Under the pieces are notes generated by a model. It made no database searches and had not been told where the DNA came from. It saw only the letters and a list, made by a program, of their open reading frames with translations. The position numbers and the translations under genes were made by a program. Of a stretch of 47,513 nt of DNA, positions 31,453-40,400 are shown one piece after another. The stretch covers positions 1 to 47,513 of the forward strand of contig JBGVLA010000125.1 in the NCBI GenBank assembly GCA_045124015.1, given 5' to 3'. Numbering within the stretch: position 1 is the first letter of the stretch; each line of letters opens with the position of its first letter. This stretch comes from QALR01 sp045124015. GTDB lineage: Bacteria > Bacillota > Clostridia > Oscillospirales > CAG-272.

Positions 31453-33897
31453 ATGGATCAGTTCACATACAACAGAAATTTTACTCATGAGGACGTGAAA
31501 GAGATCTTGGAAAGCAAAATTTCCAGATATTTTGGCGTCCGCCCCGAAGAAGCGACAAAAGCCCAGATCTACAAAGCGGTTATCCTGACGGTTAAGGATA
31601 TTTTAACAGAGAAACGTTCCGCTTTCCGCCGTTCTGCGAAAAAGCAGAGTGCAAAACGTGTATATTACATGTGCATGGAATTTTTGATCGGACCTTCTTT
31701 GAAAAATAACCTCCGCAACCTCGGTCTTGACGAAGCTTATGCTGCTGCTGTCAAGGAACTCGGTTGCGATATCGAAGAGCTTTACGAAGCAGAACCCAAT
31801 CCGGGTCTCGGCAACGGCGGTCTCGGCCGTCTTGCGGCTTGCTTTATGGACTCCTTGACCACTCTTGATTACAACGCTACAGGCTTCTCCCTTTGCTACG
31901 AATACGGTCTTTTCAAGCAGAAGATCATCGAAGGCAACCAGGTTGAAATGCCCGATGTTTGGCTTCCCGGCTCTGAAGGCTGGCTCGTTCCCCGTACAGA
32001 TAAGACATTCTCCGTTCGTTTCGGCGGTAGAATCCTTGAAGAATGGGACAACGGCAGCCTCAAGATCACACACGTGGATTACGATGAAGTACAGGCGGTT
32101 CCTTACGACATCATGATCTCCGGTTATAACTGCGAAGCCGTAAACAACCTCCGTCTCTGGAAGGCACAGGATATTATGAACTTCAATATGAAGCTCTTTA
32201 CACAGGGTCAGTACATGCGCGCTGTTGAACAGAACACAAACGCAGAATCCCTTACCAAGCTCCTTTACCCCTCTGACGACCATATGGAAGGTAAGATCCT
32301 TCGTCTCAGCCAGCAGTATCTCCTTGTTTCCGCATCCTTGCAGAACATTCTTGCAGACCACCTCGCACAGTACGGCACACTCGCAAACTTCGGCGAAAAG
32401 AACTGCATCCACATCAACGATACTCACCCTGCGCTCTGCATTCCCGAGCTTATGAGAATCTTTATGGATATCTATTCCTTCTCTTGGGAGACCGCGTGGG
32501 AATTGGTTACCAAGGTTGTTTCTTACACCAACCACACCGTTATGCCTGAAGCGCTTGAATGCTGGAACGAAGACCTCTTCCGTCTCCGTCTTCCCAGAAT
32601 CCACAACATCGTTTGTGAGATCAACAGACGCTTCTGCGCTGACCTCTGGAATCTCTATCCCGGCGACTGGGATAGAATCTCCCGTATGTCTGTCATCGGT
32701 AACGGTCAGGTTCGTATGGCGAACCTCAGCGTTGTCGGTTCTCATACCGTAAACGGCGTTGCAAAGCTTCACTCTGAAATCCTCAAGGAGACCATCTTCC
32801 ACGATTTCTACAAGGCAGAGCCCGAAAAGTTTACAAACGTAACCAACGGTATTGCCCACAGACGTTGGCTTTGCTATTCCAACCCGAGTCTCGCAAAGCT
32901 TCTTGACGAGACCATCACACCCGCATACCGCAAGAACCCCGAGACCCTTTCTGAATTTGCAAAATATGCAACAGATGCACAGGTTGTGGAAGCGGTTCGC
33001 GCGATCAAGCACGAAAACAAAGAAAGATTTGCAAAGTGGCTTGAAAACCGTGCGGGCGTTAAGCTTGATACACATTCTATCTTTGATACACAGGTAAAGC
33101 GTATCCACGAATACAAGCGTCAGCTTCTCAACGTTCTCAAGATCGTTGCGCTTTATGACGAGATCAAGACAAACCCGAACGCGGATATTGCACCCCAGAC
33201 ATTCATCTTCGGCGGTAAGGCTGCTTCCGGTTATTATATGGCAAAGGATATCATCCGCCTCATCTGGAACCTTGGCCGCGAGATCGAAAACGATCCCGTT
33301 GCCCGCGAAAAGATCCGCGTTGTTTTCCTTGAAGACTACAACGTAAGCACCGCTGAGGTCCTCATGCCCGCGACCGATATTTCCGAGCAGATCTCTCTTG
33401 CAGGTAAGGAAGCGAGCGGTACAGGCTGCATGAAGTTTATGATCAACGGCGCGATGACCATCGGTACTCTCGATGGCGCGAACGTAGAAATGGCTGCTGC
33501 TGTCGGCAAGGATAACATCTATATCTTCGGTCTTACCGTAAAGGAAGTCGAAGATCTTTGGAAGAGCGGTTATTCTGCAATGGCTTACTATTCCTCCAAT
33601 GCGAAGCTCAAGGCTGTTGTTGATCGCATTGCAAGAGGCTTCAACGGCGAAAGCTTTGCCAATATCGCAAACTACTTCCTCACAGGTAACTATAGCGTGG
33701 CAGACCCCTATATGTGCCTTGCTGATTTTGATTCTTATTACAGAACCTACAATAACTGTGTTTCGGATTACAAAGACCGCGCGGCTTGGACCTCCAGAGC
33801 GATCCTCAATATCGCTGCCGCAGGATACTTTGCTTCTGACCGCAGTATCCGTGAATATGCGGAAAACATTTGGAATCTTGAACAAGTAACGGAGTAA
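31453..33897 (+). CDS. glgP: Glycogen/starch phosphorylase
   Basis: This PLP-dependent GT35 phosphorylase of 814 residues releases glucose-1-phosphate from alpha-glucan. Landmarks are EFLIGPSLKNNLRNLG near the start, EPNPGLGNGGLGRLAACFMD, and the PLP site GTGCMKFMINGAMTIGTLDG, with Lys661 as the Schiff-base residue. The usual GTGNMKF reads GTGCMKF (Cys659). The start is the ATG at 31453, with AAAGGAAA 6-7 bp before it; an upstream in-frame ATG at 31402 has no ribosome-binding site. Codon use (strong preference for C-ending Asn, Phe, Tyr codons and CTC/CTT for Leu) resembles the ribosomal genes, indicating high expression. The GH13 gene follows after 7 bp. Confidence 0.96.
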   Translation: MDQFTYNRNFTHEDVKEILESKISRYFGVRPEEATKAQIYKAVILTVKDILTEKRSAFRRSAKKQSAKRVYYMCMEFLIGPSLKNNLRNLGLDEAYAAAVKELGCDIEELYEAEPNPGLGNGGLGRLAACFMDSLTTLDYNATGFSLCYEYGLFKQKIIEGNQVEMPDVWLPGSEGWLVPRTDKTFSVRFGGRILEEWDNGSLKITHVDYDEVQAVPYDIMISGYNCEAVNNLRLWKAQDIMNFNMKLFTQGQYMRAVEQNTNAESLTKLLYPSDDHMEGKILRLSQQYLLVSASLQNILADHLAQYGTLANFGEKNCIHINDTHPALCIPELMRIFMDIYSFSWETAWELVTKVVSYTNHTVMPEALECWNEDLFRLRLPRIHNIVCEINRRFCADLWNLYPGDWDRISRMSVIGNGQVRMANLSVVGSHTVNGVAKLHSEILKETIFHDFYKAEPEKFTNVTNGIAHRRWLCYSNPSLAKLLDETITPAYRKNPETLSEFAKYATDAQVVEAVRAIKHENKERFAKWLENRAGVKLDTHSIFDTQVKRIHEYKRQLLNVLKIVALYDEIKTNPNADIAPQTFIFGGKAASGYYMAKDIIRLIWNLGREIENDPVAREKIRVVFLEDYNVSTAEVLMPATDISEQISLAGKEASGTGCMKFMINGAMTIGTLDGANVEMAAAVGKDNIYIFGLTVKEVEDLWKSGYSAMAYYSSNAKLKAVVDRIARGFNGESFANIANYFLTGNYSVADPYMCLADFDSYYRTYNNCVSDYKDRAAWTSRAILNIAAAGYFASDRSIREYAENIWNLEQVTE

Positions 33898-33904
33898 GAC
33901 CTTT

Positions 33905-35833
33905 ATGGCTGGATTTTCGCGATTCGGAGCCGCGTGCAAGCGGCTGGAAGATAAATATTTGAACGGAACTTGCGTAACAGAGCGCGGCGCCTTTGAGTGC
34001 CACGATTCTGTGGAGTTTTTGATCACGGTTCCGGACACGACGATCGGCGCGGTCATGGAATTGGTTTCCGATGCTACGGGGGAAGTGAAACGCTTCCCCC
34101 TAAAGCAGGCCGGCGAACGATTTGCTGTTACCATTCCCATGTCGACTATTTGCGACGGGGAAGAGCACGGTCTTTATTATTATAAATACCGTATCTTTAC
34201 CGAAATGGGGTATTTCGATCTTTTGCGAAGAGAATATGATTTCTCTCAATGTTGGGGGCAAGCGAGCGGAAAAAAAGGCGATTTTCAATTGCTGATCTAT
34301 AAAAAACGCGAAAAGCTTCCGACTTGGCTTTACGGTGGTATTTTCTATCAGGTCTTTCCGGACCGTTTCTTCGGTGCAGGTGTGAATCCTGTGAAGGAGA
34401 ATGCCGTTTTATGCAAGGATCCGAAAAAATTCCCGAATCTGATGCGCGTAAAGGCAAACAACGATAAAAATAATCTGTTTTATGGCGGAGATCTGCAGGG
34501 CGTTGCGGAAAAATTGGATTATCTTGCTTCTCTCGGCGTTTCCTGCCTCTATTTGAATCCGATCTTTGAATCCAATTCCAATCATAAATACAATACGGCT
34601 GATTATAGCCGCATCGACGAGATGCTGGGCGGCGAGGAAGCTTTCAAAACGCTTCTCGCAGAAGCCAAAAAACGCGGTATTGCTGTGATCTTGGATGGCG
34701 TTTTTAATCATACGGGCAGCGACAGCATCTATTTTAATAAGAACGGAAACTATCCTTGCGTCGGTGCGATCCAATCTGAAAAATCGCAATATTCCAAGTG
34801 GTTTACGTTTTTCCATTATCCCGATTCCTATGAATCGTGGTGGGGAATCGATACGCTTCCTCGCGTTCGTTCGGATGAAGCCTCTTACAGAGAGTTTTTG
34901 TTTGGCGAAAAGGGGATCGTGAGACGCTATACACGAATGGGCATCGACGGCTGGCGTCTTGACGTTGCCGACGAGCTTTCCGATGCGTTTCTTGCTGAGC
35001 TTTCCAAAACGGTGCTGGAGGAAAATCCGCATGCAGTCGTGGTTGGCGAAGTTTGGGAGGATGCAACGACGAAGATCTCTTATGGCGTTCGCAAAAAATA
35101 TTTCCATGGCGGAGAGCTTGATTCCGTCATGAACTATCCGATGCAAAAGGCGATCATCAAATATTTGACAGCGGGTGATTACGCGCATTTTATGCGTACG
35201 CTCGAATCTATTTACGGCAATTATCCGCCGGAGATGGCAAATGCACTGATGAATCTGCTGGGTACGCACGATACGGAAAGAATCCTCACGATGCTTGGCG
35301 ACACGGAGGTCGCAAAGCTTCCTTACGAAAAGAAAGCGGGTTACCGTATGCCTCTCGCACAGCGTGAGCGTGCGGTCAAGCGTCTTCGCCTTGCAGTTGC
35401 GATCCAAATGTCCATTCCCGGCGTTCCCAGTATTTACTATGGCGACGAAGCAGGACTTGAGGGTTATAAAGACCCCTTCTGTCGTTTGCCGTATCCATGG
35501 GGCGAAGAGGATGAGGAGCTTCTTGCTTTTTATCGTTCGATCACGAAGGCGCGCCGTGCGGAAAAGATCTTTGCGGATGGTGCGGTCTCGTTTGTTTACG
35601 CGGATGCGGATATTTTGTGCTATGAGCGCCATCGCCGCGGCGAAATGATCGTGGTGCTGATCAATCGTGGGCATGACATCTATGAGTTCCACGCGGATTG
35701 CAAGGGAAAAGACATTGTAAGCGGTGTGGAAAGCCGCGAATTCATGATCGGAGCGGAATCCTTTGCTTGGATCAAGCTTCCCGACGGTGTGGACTATAAC
35801 GTGTTCGTTACCATTCAAAAAAATAAAAAATGA
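33905..35833 (+). CDS. GH13 alpha-glycosidase (neopullulanase/maltogenic amylase-like)
   Basis: This 642-residue alpha-amylase-superfamily enzyme cleaves alpha-glucosidic links in maltodextrin, glycogen or pullulan. An N-terminal beta domain (about residues 1-135) resembles the CBM34-like extension of GH13_20 enzymes. The (beta/alpha)8 barrel begins at YGGIFYQVFPDRF. Conserved regions are DGVFNHTG (region I), GWRLDVADEL with nucleophile Asp353, VVGEVWED with acid/base Glu382, and LLGTHDTER with stabiliser Asp456. There is no signal peptide, so it acts inside the cell. It is 7 bp after glgP and overlaps the small lipoprotein gene by 4 bp. It probably debranches or trims glucan for GlgP. Confidence 0.94.
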   Translation: MAGFSRFGAACKRLEDKYLNGTCVTERGAFECHDSVEFLITVPDTTIGAVMELVSDATGEVKRFPLKQAGERFAVTIPMSTICDGEEHGLYYYKYRIFTEMGYFDLLRREYDFSQCWGQASGKKGDFQLLIYKKREKLPTWLYGGIFYQVFPDRFFGAGVNPVKENAVLCKDPKKFPNLMRVKANNDKNNLFYGGDLQGVAEKLDYLASLGVSCLYLNPIFESNSNHKYNTADYSRIDEMLGGEEAFKTLLAEAKKRGIAVILDGVFNHTGSDSIYFNKNGNYPCVGAIQSEKSQYSKWFTFFHYPDSYESWWGIDTLPRVRSDEASYREFLFGEKGIVRRYTRMGIDGWRLDVADELSDAFLAELSKTVLEENPHAVVVGEVWEDATTKISYGVRKKYFHGGELDSVMNYPMQKAIIKYLTAGDYAHFMRTLESIYGNYPPEMANALMNLLGTHDTERILTMLGDTEVAKLPYEKKAGYRMPLAQRERAVKRLRLAVAIQMSIPGVPSIYYGDEAGLEGYKDPFCRLPYPWGEEDEELLAFYRSITKARRAEKIFADGAVSFVYADADILCYERHRRGEMIVVLINRGHDIYEFHADCKGKDIVSGVESREFMIGAESFAWIKLPDGVDYNVFVTIQKNKK

Positions 35834-36147
35834 AAAAATGTTTTGTGATGATGGCGGTGCTTTTGCTTCTTTGTTCGTCTTGCGTCGGCGAAAGTGATTT
35901 CGTCGTGGATCTGAACGAAGAAACGACAACGTTTTTCTTCGAGGAACGGGCGGAAGTCTTCGTTATCATCAATAAAAATTCAAAAATATTTCATCTGGAT
36001 GCGGATTGCATATATCTTTCGCGCATGATGGATGAGAACCGCATGGAGCTTACGGTGGAGACACTCGAAAAGCTTTTGCTGCATGGATATCAGCCATGCA
36101 GCCGATGTGCGGAAGAAAATATCATATTAAAAGACATTTTGCCTTGA
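35830..36147 (+). CDS. Small lipoprotein with Ada-like zinc-binding motif
   Basis: This 105-residue lipoprotein has a signal peptide MKKCFVMMAVLLLLCSSC with lipobox CSSC. Its C-terminal half reads NKNSKIFHLDADCIYLSRM and ends LLHGYQPCSRC. That matches a short module (K-x-x-K-x-F/Y-H-x-x-x-C ... GYxPCxxC) related to the Ada zinc-binding domain and found at the ends of some secreted nucleases and lipoproteins. Three Cys plus His could hold one metal ion. There is no Shine-Dalgarno; the ATG overlaps the GH13 stop (ATGA), so translation is coupled. A metal-site lipoprotein tied to an intracellular amylase gene is unexpected. The function is unknown. Confidence 0.82.
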   Translation: MKKCFVMMAVLLLLCSSCVGESDFVVDLNEETTTFFFEERAEVFVIINKNSKIFHLDADCIYLSRMMDENRMELTVETLEKLLLHGYQPCSRCAEENIILKDILP

Positions 36148-36175
36148 CTTTGAAATAAGAAAGGAATGTTAAACA

Positions 36176-38401
36176 ATGATGAAAGAATTTAATTTCGGCG
36201 GCAAGAAAGTTCGCCTTATCGCTTATGCTGACCGCATTATCCGCGTTCAAGCAGGCGAAACGCTTGCGGAATCTCTTTTTGACCGCTACAATCTTTTGCG
36301 CAAGCCCGACGAAAACGTAGGTTCCGATATCGAAAACGGTGTTGCTGTGGACGGTCTTTCCGTAACCTATGCAGACGGCATCGTTACCTTCAAAACTGAC
36401 CGCGTAACACGCACGGTTGATCTTGCGACTCCCGAAACGGATGCGATCAAAGAATATTTCAATACAGAACTGAACGGTATGCGTCCTTCTCCGAAGCAGA
36501 TCATCGGTGAAGATGCAAAGCGCAGCTACGGTACGGTGGACTTCCAGCAGAATCCCAAATATTTCACTGTCCGCGGTATTGAAGACGAACGCTTCTATGG
36601 TCTCGGTGCAGCCAATACCGACCGCCTTGTTTTGAATGGCAAGACTTATCTCCAGCGTGTTGTATATCAGAGCAATGAAATGCCCGTTCCTTTCGTGATG
36701 ACAAAGGCCGGCTACGGTGTTCTTTGTAACTCCACATGGTGGCATGGCGTTGACGTTTGCGCAAAGAACGCAGACGAGATCATTTGGTATCTCCCCGACG
36801 GCGAAGTAGACTTCTTCCTCTTTGCGGGCGATAGCCTTACCGATCTTTTGGAACGCTTTACATACATCACAGGACGTCCTGCGCTTCTTCCGAAGTGGGC
36901 TCACGGTCTGGCGTTCCTCGATCAGTATACCGCTGACCAGTATGAAGTTATGAGAAATGCGGCTGAGTTCCGCAAGCAGGGTCTTCCTTGCGACTCCATC
37001 AGCTTGGAACCCGGCTGGATGGAAAAACGCTACGACTTTTCTGTTAACAAGAAATGGAGCAACGGTCCTCGCGGCAAGTTCCTGATCGAAGAATGGGCGA
37101 GAAGCAAGGAATACGGCAATGTCAACCCGAATTTCTTCACCGCGGCGCTCGAACGCTACGGCTTCAAGCTCCATCTCTGGCTCTGCTGTGAGCATGACTT
37201 CACCGCAGAAGAAGAACGCAGAATCGGCAATGAAGTTGCTCCTGAGATTCCCGATTGGTTTGATCACCTCAAGGCATTCATGAATGACGGCGCATCTTCC
37301 TTCAAGCTTGACCCCTGCCATACCGTTGACAATGCCGATGAAGGCAGAATCTACGCAAACGGCAAGGGCGATCCCGAAATGCACAACCTCATTCAGACCA
37401 TCTTCATGCGCGATATGGCGAGAGGCTCCTCTGAATACACGGGCAAACGTGCAATGCACCATTACTGCGGCGGTTATACGGGTGCAGGTGCTTACTGTGC
37501 TTCCAATACAGGCGACAACGGCGGCGGTCTTTCCACACTTGCGTGGACGCTCAGCTGTGGTATGTCCGGTATCTCCAACCTCACCTGCGATATGGATATC
37601 TTCAAAAAAGACGGTCTCCACTATTGCTTCTTTACCGCTTGGTGTCAGCTCAACAGCTGGTACGGCTTCTCTCATCCTTGGTGGGCAGGAGAAGAAATGG
37701 AACCCATCTTTGCATTCTACGATAAGCTTCGTTATCGTTTGCTTCCTTATATATATAGCACCGCGATCAAGGCGAACATGACAGGTATGCCTGTTTGCCG
37801 TGCGATGCCTCTTATCTGCGAGGATGAAGAGGTTCAGGACTCCATCTGCCAGTATATGTTCGGTGAAAACTTCCTCGTTGGTGCGTTCTCCGATGAGATC
37901 TATCTCCCCGCCGGCAGCACATGGATCGATTACTGGACGGGTAAGACCTACGCAGGCGGTCAGACGATGAAGGTGGATATCCCCGCGAACCGCGGCGGTT
38001 CTCTCTTCGTTCGCGGCGGCGCGATCATCCCGACCGACGAACCCAAACAGCATACAACTCCCGGCGATACCAAGCACATCATCCTTGAAATGTATCCGAG
38101 CGGCGCTTCTTACTATGACTTCTACGAAGACGACGGTGAAACCCTCGAATATAAGGATGGCAAGCGCGCTCTCACCAGAATTTCCATGGTGGAAGCTGAC
38201 GGTGTTTGCGATATCGGCATTACCGACCGTGAAGGTGAATTCAAGGGCATCGGTGAACGCGTGTATACTGCTCGCGTGTTCGCAGAAAAGGCTCCTAAGA
38301 GTGTTACCGTTGCAGGTGCACCCGTTGAATTTGAATATGACGGTCAGTATATAACCTTTGAACTCGGAGACGCGAAAGAGGCTTCGATCGTTCTTGGTTG
38401 A
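36176..38401 (+). CDS. Glycoside hydrolase family 31 protein
   Basis: The 741-residue GH31 retaining alpha-glycosidase has an N-terminal galactose-mutarotase-like beta domain (about residues 1-200) and a TIM barrel beginning near LLPKWAHGLAFLDQY (residues ~239-253). The nucleophile is probably Asp379 in FKLDPCHTVD; the acid/base lies in TGDNGGG (about residue 446). A C-terminal beta domain contains YDFYEDDGE, the usual GH31 proximal segment. No signal peptide is present, so it is intracellular. Substrate could be alpha-glucosides, alpha-xylosides or related units. AAAGGAA precedes the ATG at 36176 (an ATG three bases later is equally possible). It begins a second glycosidase cluster, 28 bp after the small lipoprotein gene. 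Confidence 0.93.
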   Translation: MMKEFNFGGKKVRLIAYADRIIRVQAGETLAESLFDRYNLLRKPDENVGSDIENGVAVDGLSVTYADGIVTFKTDRVTRTVDLATPETDAIKEYFNTELNGMRPSPKQIIGEDAKRSYGTVDFQQNPKYFTVRGIEDERFYGLGAANTDRLVLNGKTYLQRVVYQSNEMPVPFVMTKAGYGVLCNSTWWHGVDVCAKNADEIIWYLPDGEVDFFLFAGDSLTDLLERFTYITGRPALLPKWAHGLAFLDQYTADQYEVMRNAAEFRKQGLPCDSISLEPGWMEKRYDFSVNKKWSNGPRGKFLIEEWARSKEYGNVNPNFFTAALERYGFKLHLWLCCEHDFTAEEERRIGNEVAPEIPDWFDHLKAFMNDGASSFKLDPCHTVDNADEGRIYANGKGDPEMHNLIQTIFMRDMARGSSEYTGKRAMHHYCGGYTGAGAYCASNTGDNGGGLSTLAWTLSCGMSGISNLTCDMDIFKKDGLHYCFFTAWCQLNSWYGFSHPWWAGEEMEPIFAFYDKLRYRLLPYIYSTAIKANMTGMPVCRAMPLICEDEEVQDSICQYMFGENFLVGAFSDEIYLPAGSTWIDYWTGKTYAGGQTMKVDIPANRGGSLFVRGGAIIPTDEPKQHTTPGDTKHIILEMYPSGASYYDFYEDDGETLEYKDGKRALTRISMVEADGVCDIGITDREGEFKGIGERVYTARVFAEKAPKSVTVAGAPVEFEYDGQYITFELGDAKEASIVLG

Positions 38402-38425
38402 TTTTTGAAAGGATAGGTAGATCGA

Positions 38426-39061
38426 ATGATTGAACTTACGAAAACCAGCGTCATGAATTTGGAAAACGCCATCCGCGGCGCGCGTAATCCGATGAACAGC
38501 TGGGCGAAAAGCGACAGCGCTTATGACGAGGATGGCAATTATGTCCTCGGGGAAAATGACATTGGGCTTGGTATGCGTCTTTGCCGTGCGGGAAGCGATC
38601 ACCGCAAATTTATCAGACAGATTTTCGTCAGTGTCGATATTTTGGCTCCGCTCTATTGGTGGAAAGAATTTGACACCTATAAGGTGGGTACGGTTGCCAA
38701 TTCCACAAGTACAATGCACAAGATTCAAGCGAAATCTTTTTCCAGAGACGATTTTTCTCATGACCACATGAGCGAGACAGCCCTTCGCTGTCTCGACTCG
38801 GTCATTGCGTGCCTGGAAGAACAGAGACTGCAGTTCCTTGAAACCAAGGAGAAGTCTTATTGGTATGATATGATCCAGCTTTTGCCGTCGAGCTATAATC
38901 AGCTGAGAACCGTAACACTGAGTTATGAGGTCCTTACAAACATCTACTACGCGAGACGTTTCCATAAGCTTGACGAATGGCACACGCTTTGTGCTTGGAT
39001 CGAATCGCTTCCTTATGCGAAAGAGTTTATTCTCTCTCTTGATGAAAAGGGTAGAGAGTGA
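38426..39061 (+). CDS. Protein of unknown function, ThyX-reminiscent
   Basis: No firm family. The 211-residue protein is cytoplasmic and mainly helical. Two stretches recall flavin-dependent thymidylate synthases: HRKFIRQIFVSVDILAPLYW followed by KVGTVANSTSTMHKI, in the place of the ThyX RHRxxSxNExSxRY motif, and LLPSSYNQLRTVTLSYEVLT ... RRFHKLDEWHTLC, which parallels the ThyX LP...T...N.R....LR..AQxEIR region. The catalytic RHR triad is absent, so it is not an ordinary ThyX. I have an impression that similar proteins occur in phages of Bacillota, but cannot verify it. It lies 24 bp after GH31 and 22 bp before GH29 in one operon, with AAAGGATAGG before the ATG. Confidence 0.8.
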   Translation: MIELTKTSVMNLENAIRGARNPMNSWAKSDSAYDEDGNYVLGENDIGLGMRLCRAGSDHRKFIRQIFVSVDILAPLYWWKEFDTYKVGTVANSTSTMHKIQAKSFSRDDFSHDHMSETALRCLDSVIACLEEQRLQFLETKEKSYWYDMIQLLPSSYNQLRTVTLSYEVLTNIYYARRFHKLDEWHTLCAWIESLPYAKEFILSLDEKGRE

Positions 39062-39083
39062 TTGTTAAGAAAGGTGAATCGAT

Positions 39084-40400
39084 ATGGAAAATAGAATTAC
39101 AGGCGAAGAATATCTTGCGTTTACAAAAGCAAGCAAGGATCGCCGTATGGAATGGTTCCGAAACGCTCGTTTCGGTATGTTCATTCATTATGGACTTTTT
39201 TCTTCCCACGGTATGGGCGAATGGGCTCAGGTTTGGGAAAATATTAAAATTTCCGATTATGAAAAGCTCGCGTCTGCGTTTTGCCCGAAGGAGGGCTGCG
39301 CTGATGAATGGTGCCGTCTTGCCAAGGAATCGGGCGCGAAATACGCCGTTCTTACAACACGTCATCACGAAGGCTTTTCTCTTTGGGATTCCAAGGTGAA
39401 TCCCTTCAACTCCGTCAACTACGGTCCTCACCGCGATATCGTTCGTGAATTCGTTGACGCGTGCCGTAAATATGACCTGAAAATCGGTCTTTATTCCTCT
39501 CTCATGGATTGGCGTCATCCCGATGCGTGGAAGTGCATGACGGACGAGGACGCGCGCGCGCGTTTTACAAAATATATTGAAGATATGAACGTTGAGCTTC
39601 TTTCGAACTATGGCAAGATCGATATCCTTTGGTACGATATGCCGTGGCCTCGTATGAGCGCAAAAAATTGGGATTCCGTGAACCGTAACTATAAGCTCAG
39701 ACAGCTTCAGCCCGATATCCTCATCAACAACCGCAGCCGTATGGCAGAGGATTTCTTCACACCCGAAGATGCCATCAAAGCGGAGGACGATGCAGATTGG
39801 GAAGCTTGCATGACCTTCAACGGTTTTTCGTGGGGTTATGTAGATGAAGAACAGATCATTCCGTATTCTTATTCTGCAAATCAGATCGTTCGTATGCTCC
39901 GCAAGTGCGCGGGCGCAGGCGGCAATCTGCTTCTCAACATCGGCCCGAAGGCGGACGGTACGGTCCCTGCGGAAGCGCTCGACCCCTTGAAGCGCGTCGG
40001 TGGTTGGCTTGCTGAAAACGGCGAAGCAGCTTATGGTCTTAAAAAGAAATTCAGCGGTTGGTATTGCGGTGCAAACAACGTAACGGAATGTACCGTTTCC
40101 ACAGATGACAAAACGGTCTATGCGTGGAACTACATCTGGCCCTCCTCGGGTGAGATGGTGTTTGGTGGTTACATCAATGCGCCGAAGAAGATCACGCTTC
40201 TTTCCACCGGGGAAGAGATCGCGTTCCGTCATGAAGGTCATCGCATCGTGATGACGGGACTCCCCAAAAAATCGCCCGACAGCAATATGGGCATTGCGGT
40301 CATCAAAATGGAATTTGATGAGCCGTTCCGCTATCAGTATGGTAGTTATTACCCTCAGGTTTCCGAGGGCGTAGATTATTCCGAAGGACAGGGTAACTGA
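39084..40400 (+). CDS. GH29 alpha-L-fucosidase
   Basis: The 438-residue enzyme is a retaining alpha-L-fucosidase of GH29. The N-terminal catalytic barrel shows NARFGMFIHYGLFSSHG (about residues 27-43), YAVLTTRHHEGFSLWDS (about 88-104) and the nucleophile Asp185 in IDILWYDMPWP. GGNLLLNIGPKADG (about 278-291) is also family-typical. A small C-terminal beta domain follows. There is no signal peptide, so fucose is probably removed from imported oligosaccharides in the cytoplasm, such as pieces of host mucin or milk glycans. It is coupled to the next gene (stop and ATG share a base: TGATG at 40398-40402). GH29 in the broad sense is certain; fucose specificity is likely. Confidence 0.93.
   Translation: MENRITGEEYLAFTKASKDRRMEWFRNARFGMFIHYGLFSSHGMGEWAQVWENIKISDYEKLASAFCPKEGCADEWCRLAKESGAKYAVLTTRHHEGFSLWDSKVNPFNSVNYGPHRDIVREFVDACRKYDLKIGLYSSLMDWRHPDAWKCMTDEDARARFTKYIEDMNVELLSNYGKIDILWYDMPWPRMSAKNWDSVNRNYKLRQLQPDILINNRSRMAEDFFTPEDAIKAEDDADWEACMTFNGFSWGYVDEEQIIPYSYSANQIVRMLRKCAGAGGNLLLNIGPKADGTVPAEALDPLKRVGGWLAENGEAAYGLKKKFSGWYCGANNVTECTVSTDDKTVYAWNYIWPSSGEMVFGGYINAPKKITLLSTGEEIAFRHEGHRIVMTGLPKKSPDSNMGIAVIKMEFDEPFRYQYGSYYPQVSEGVDYSEGQGN

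Noticed and set aside
31603..34140. 845-codon antisense open frame opposite glgP
   Set aside because: It is a shadow caused by strong codon bias in glgP, which leaves few antisense stops; the sense frame is an unmistakable phosphorylase.
36122..38983. 953-codon antisense open frame opposite GH31
   Set aside because: Same cause: biased codons in a well-expressed sense gene. The antisense translation shows no family motif.
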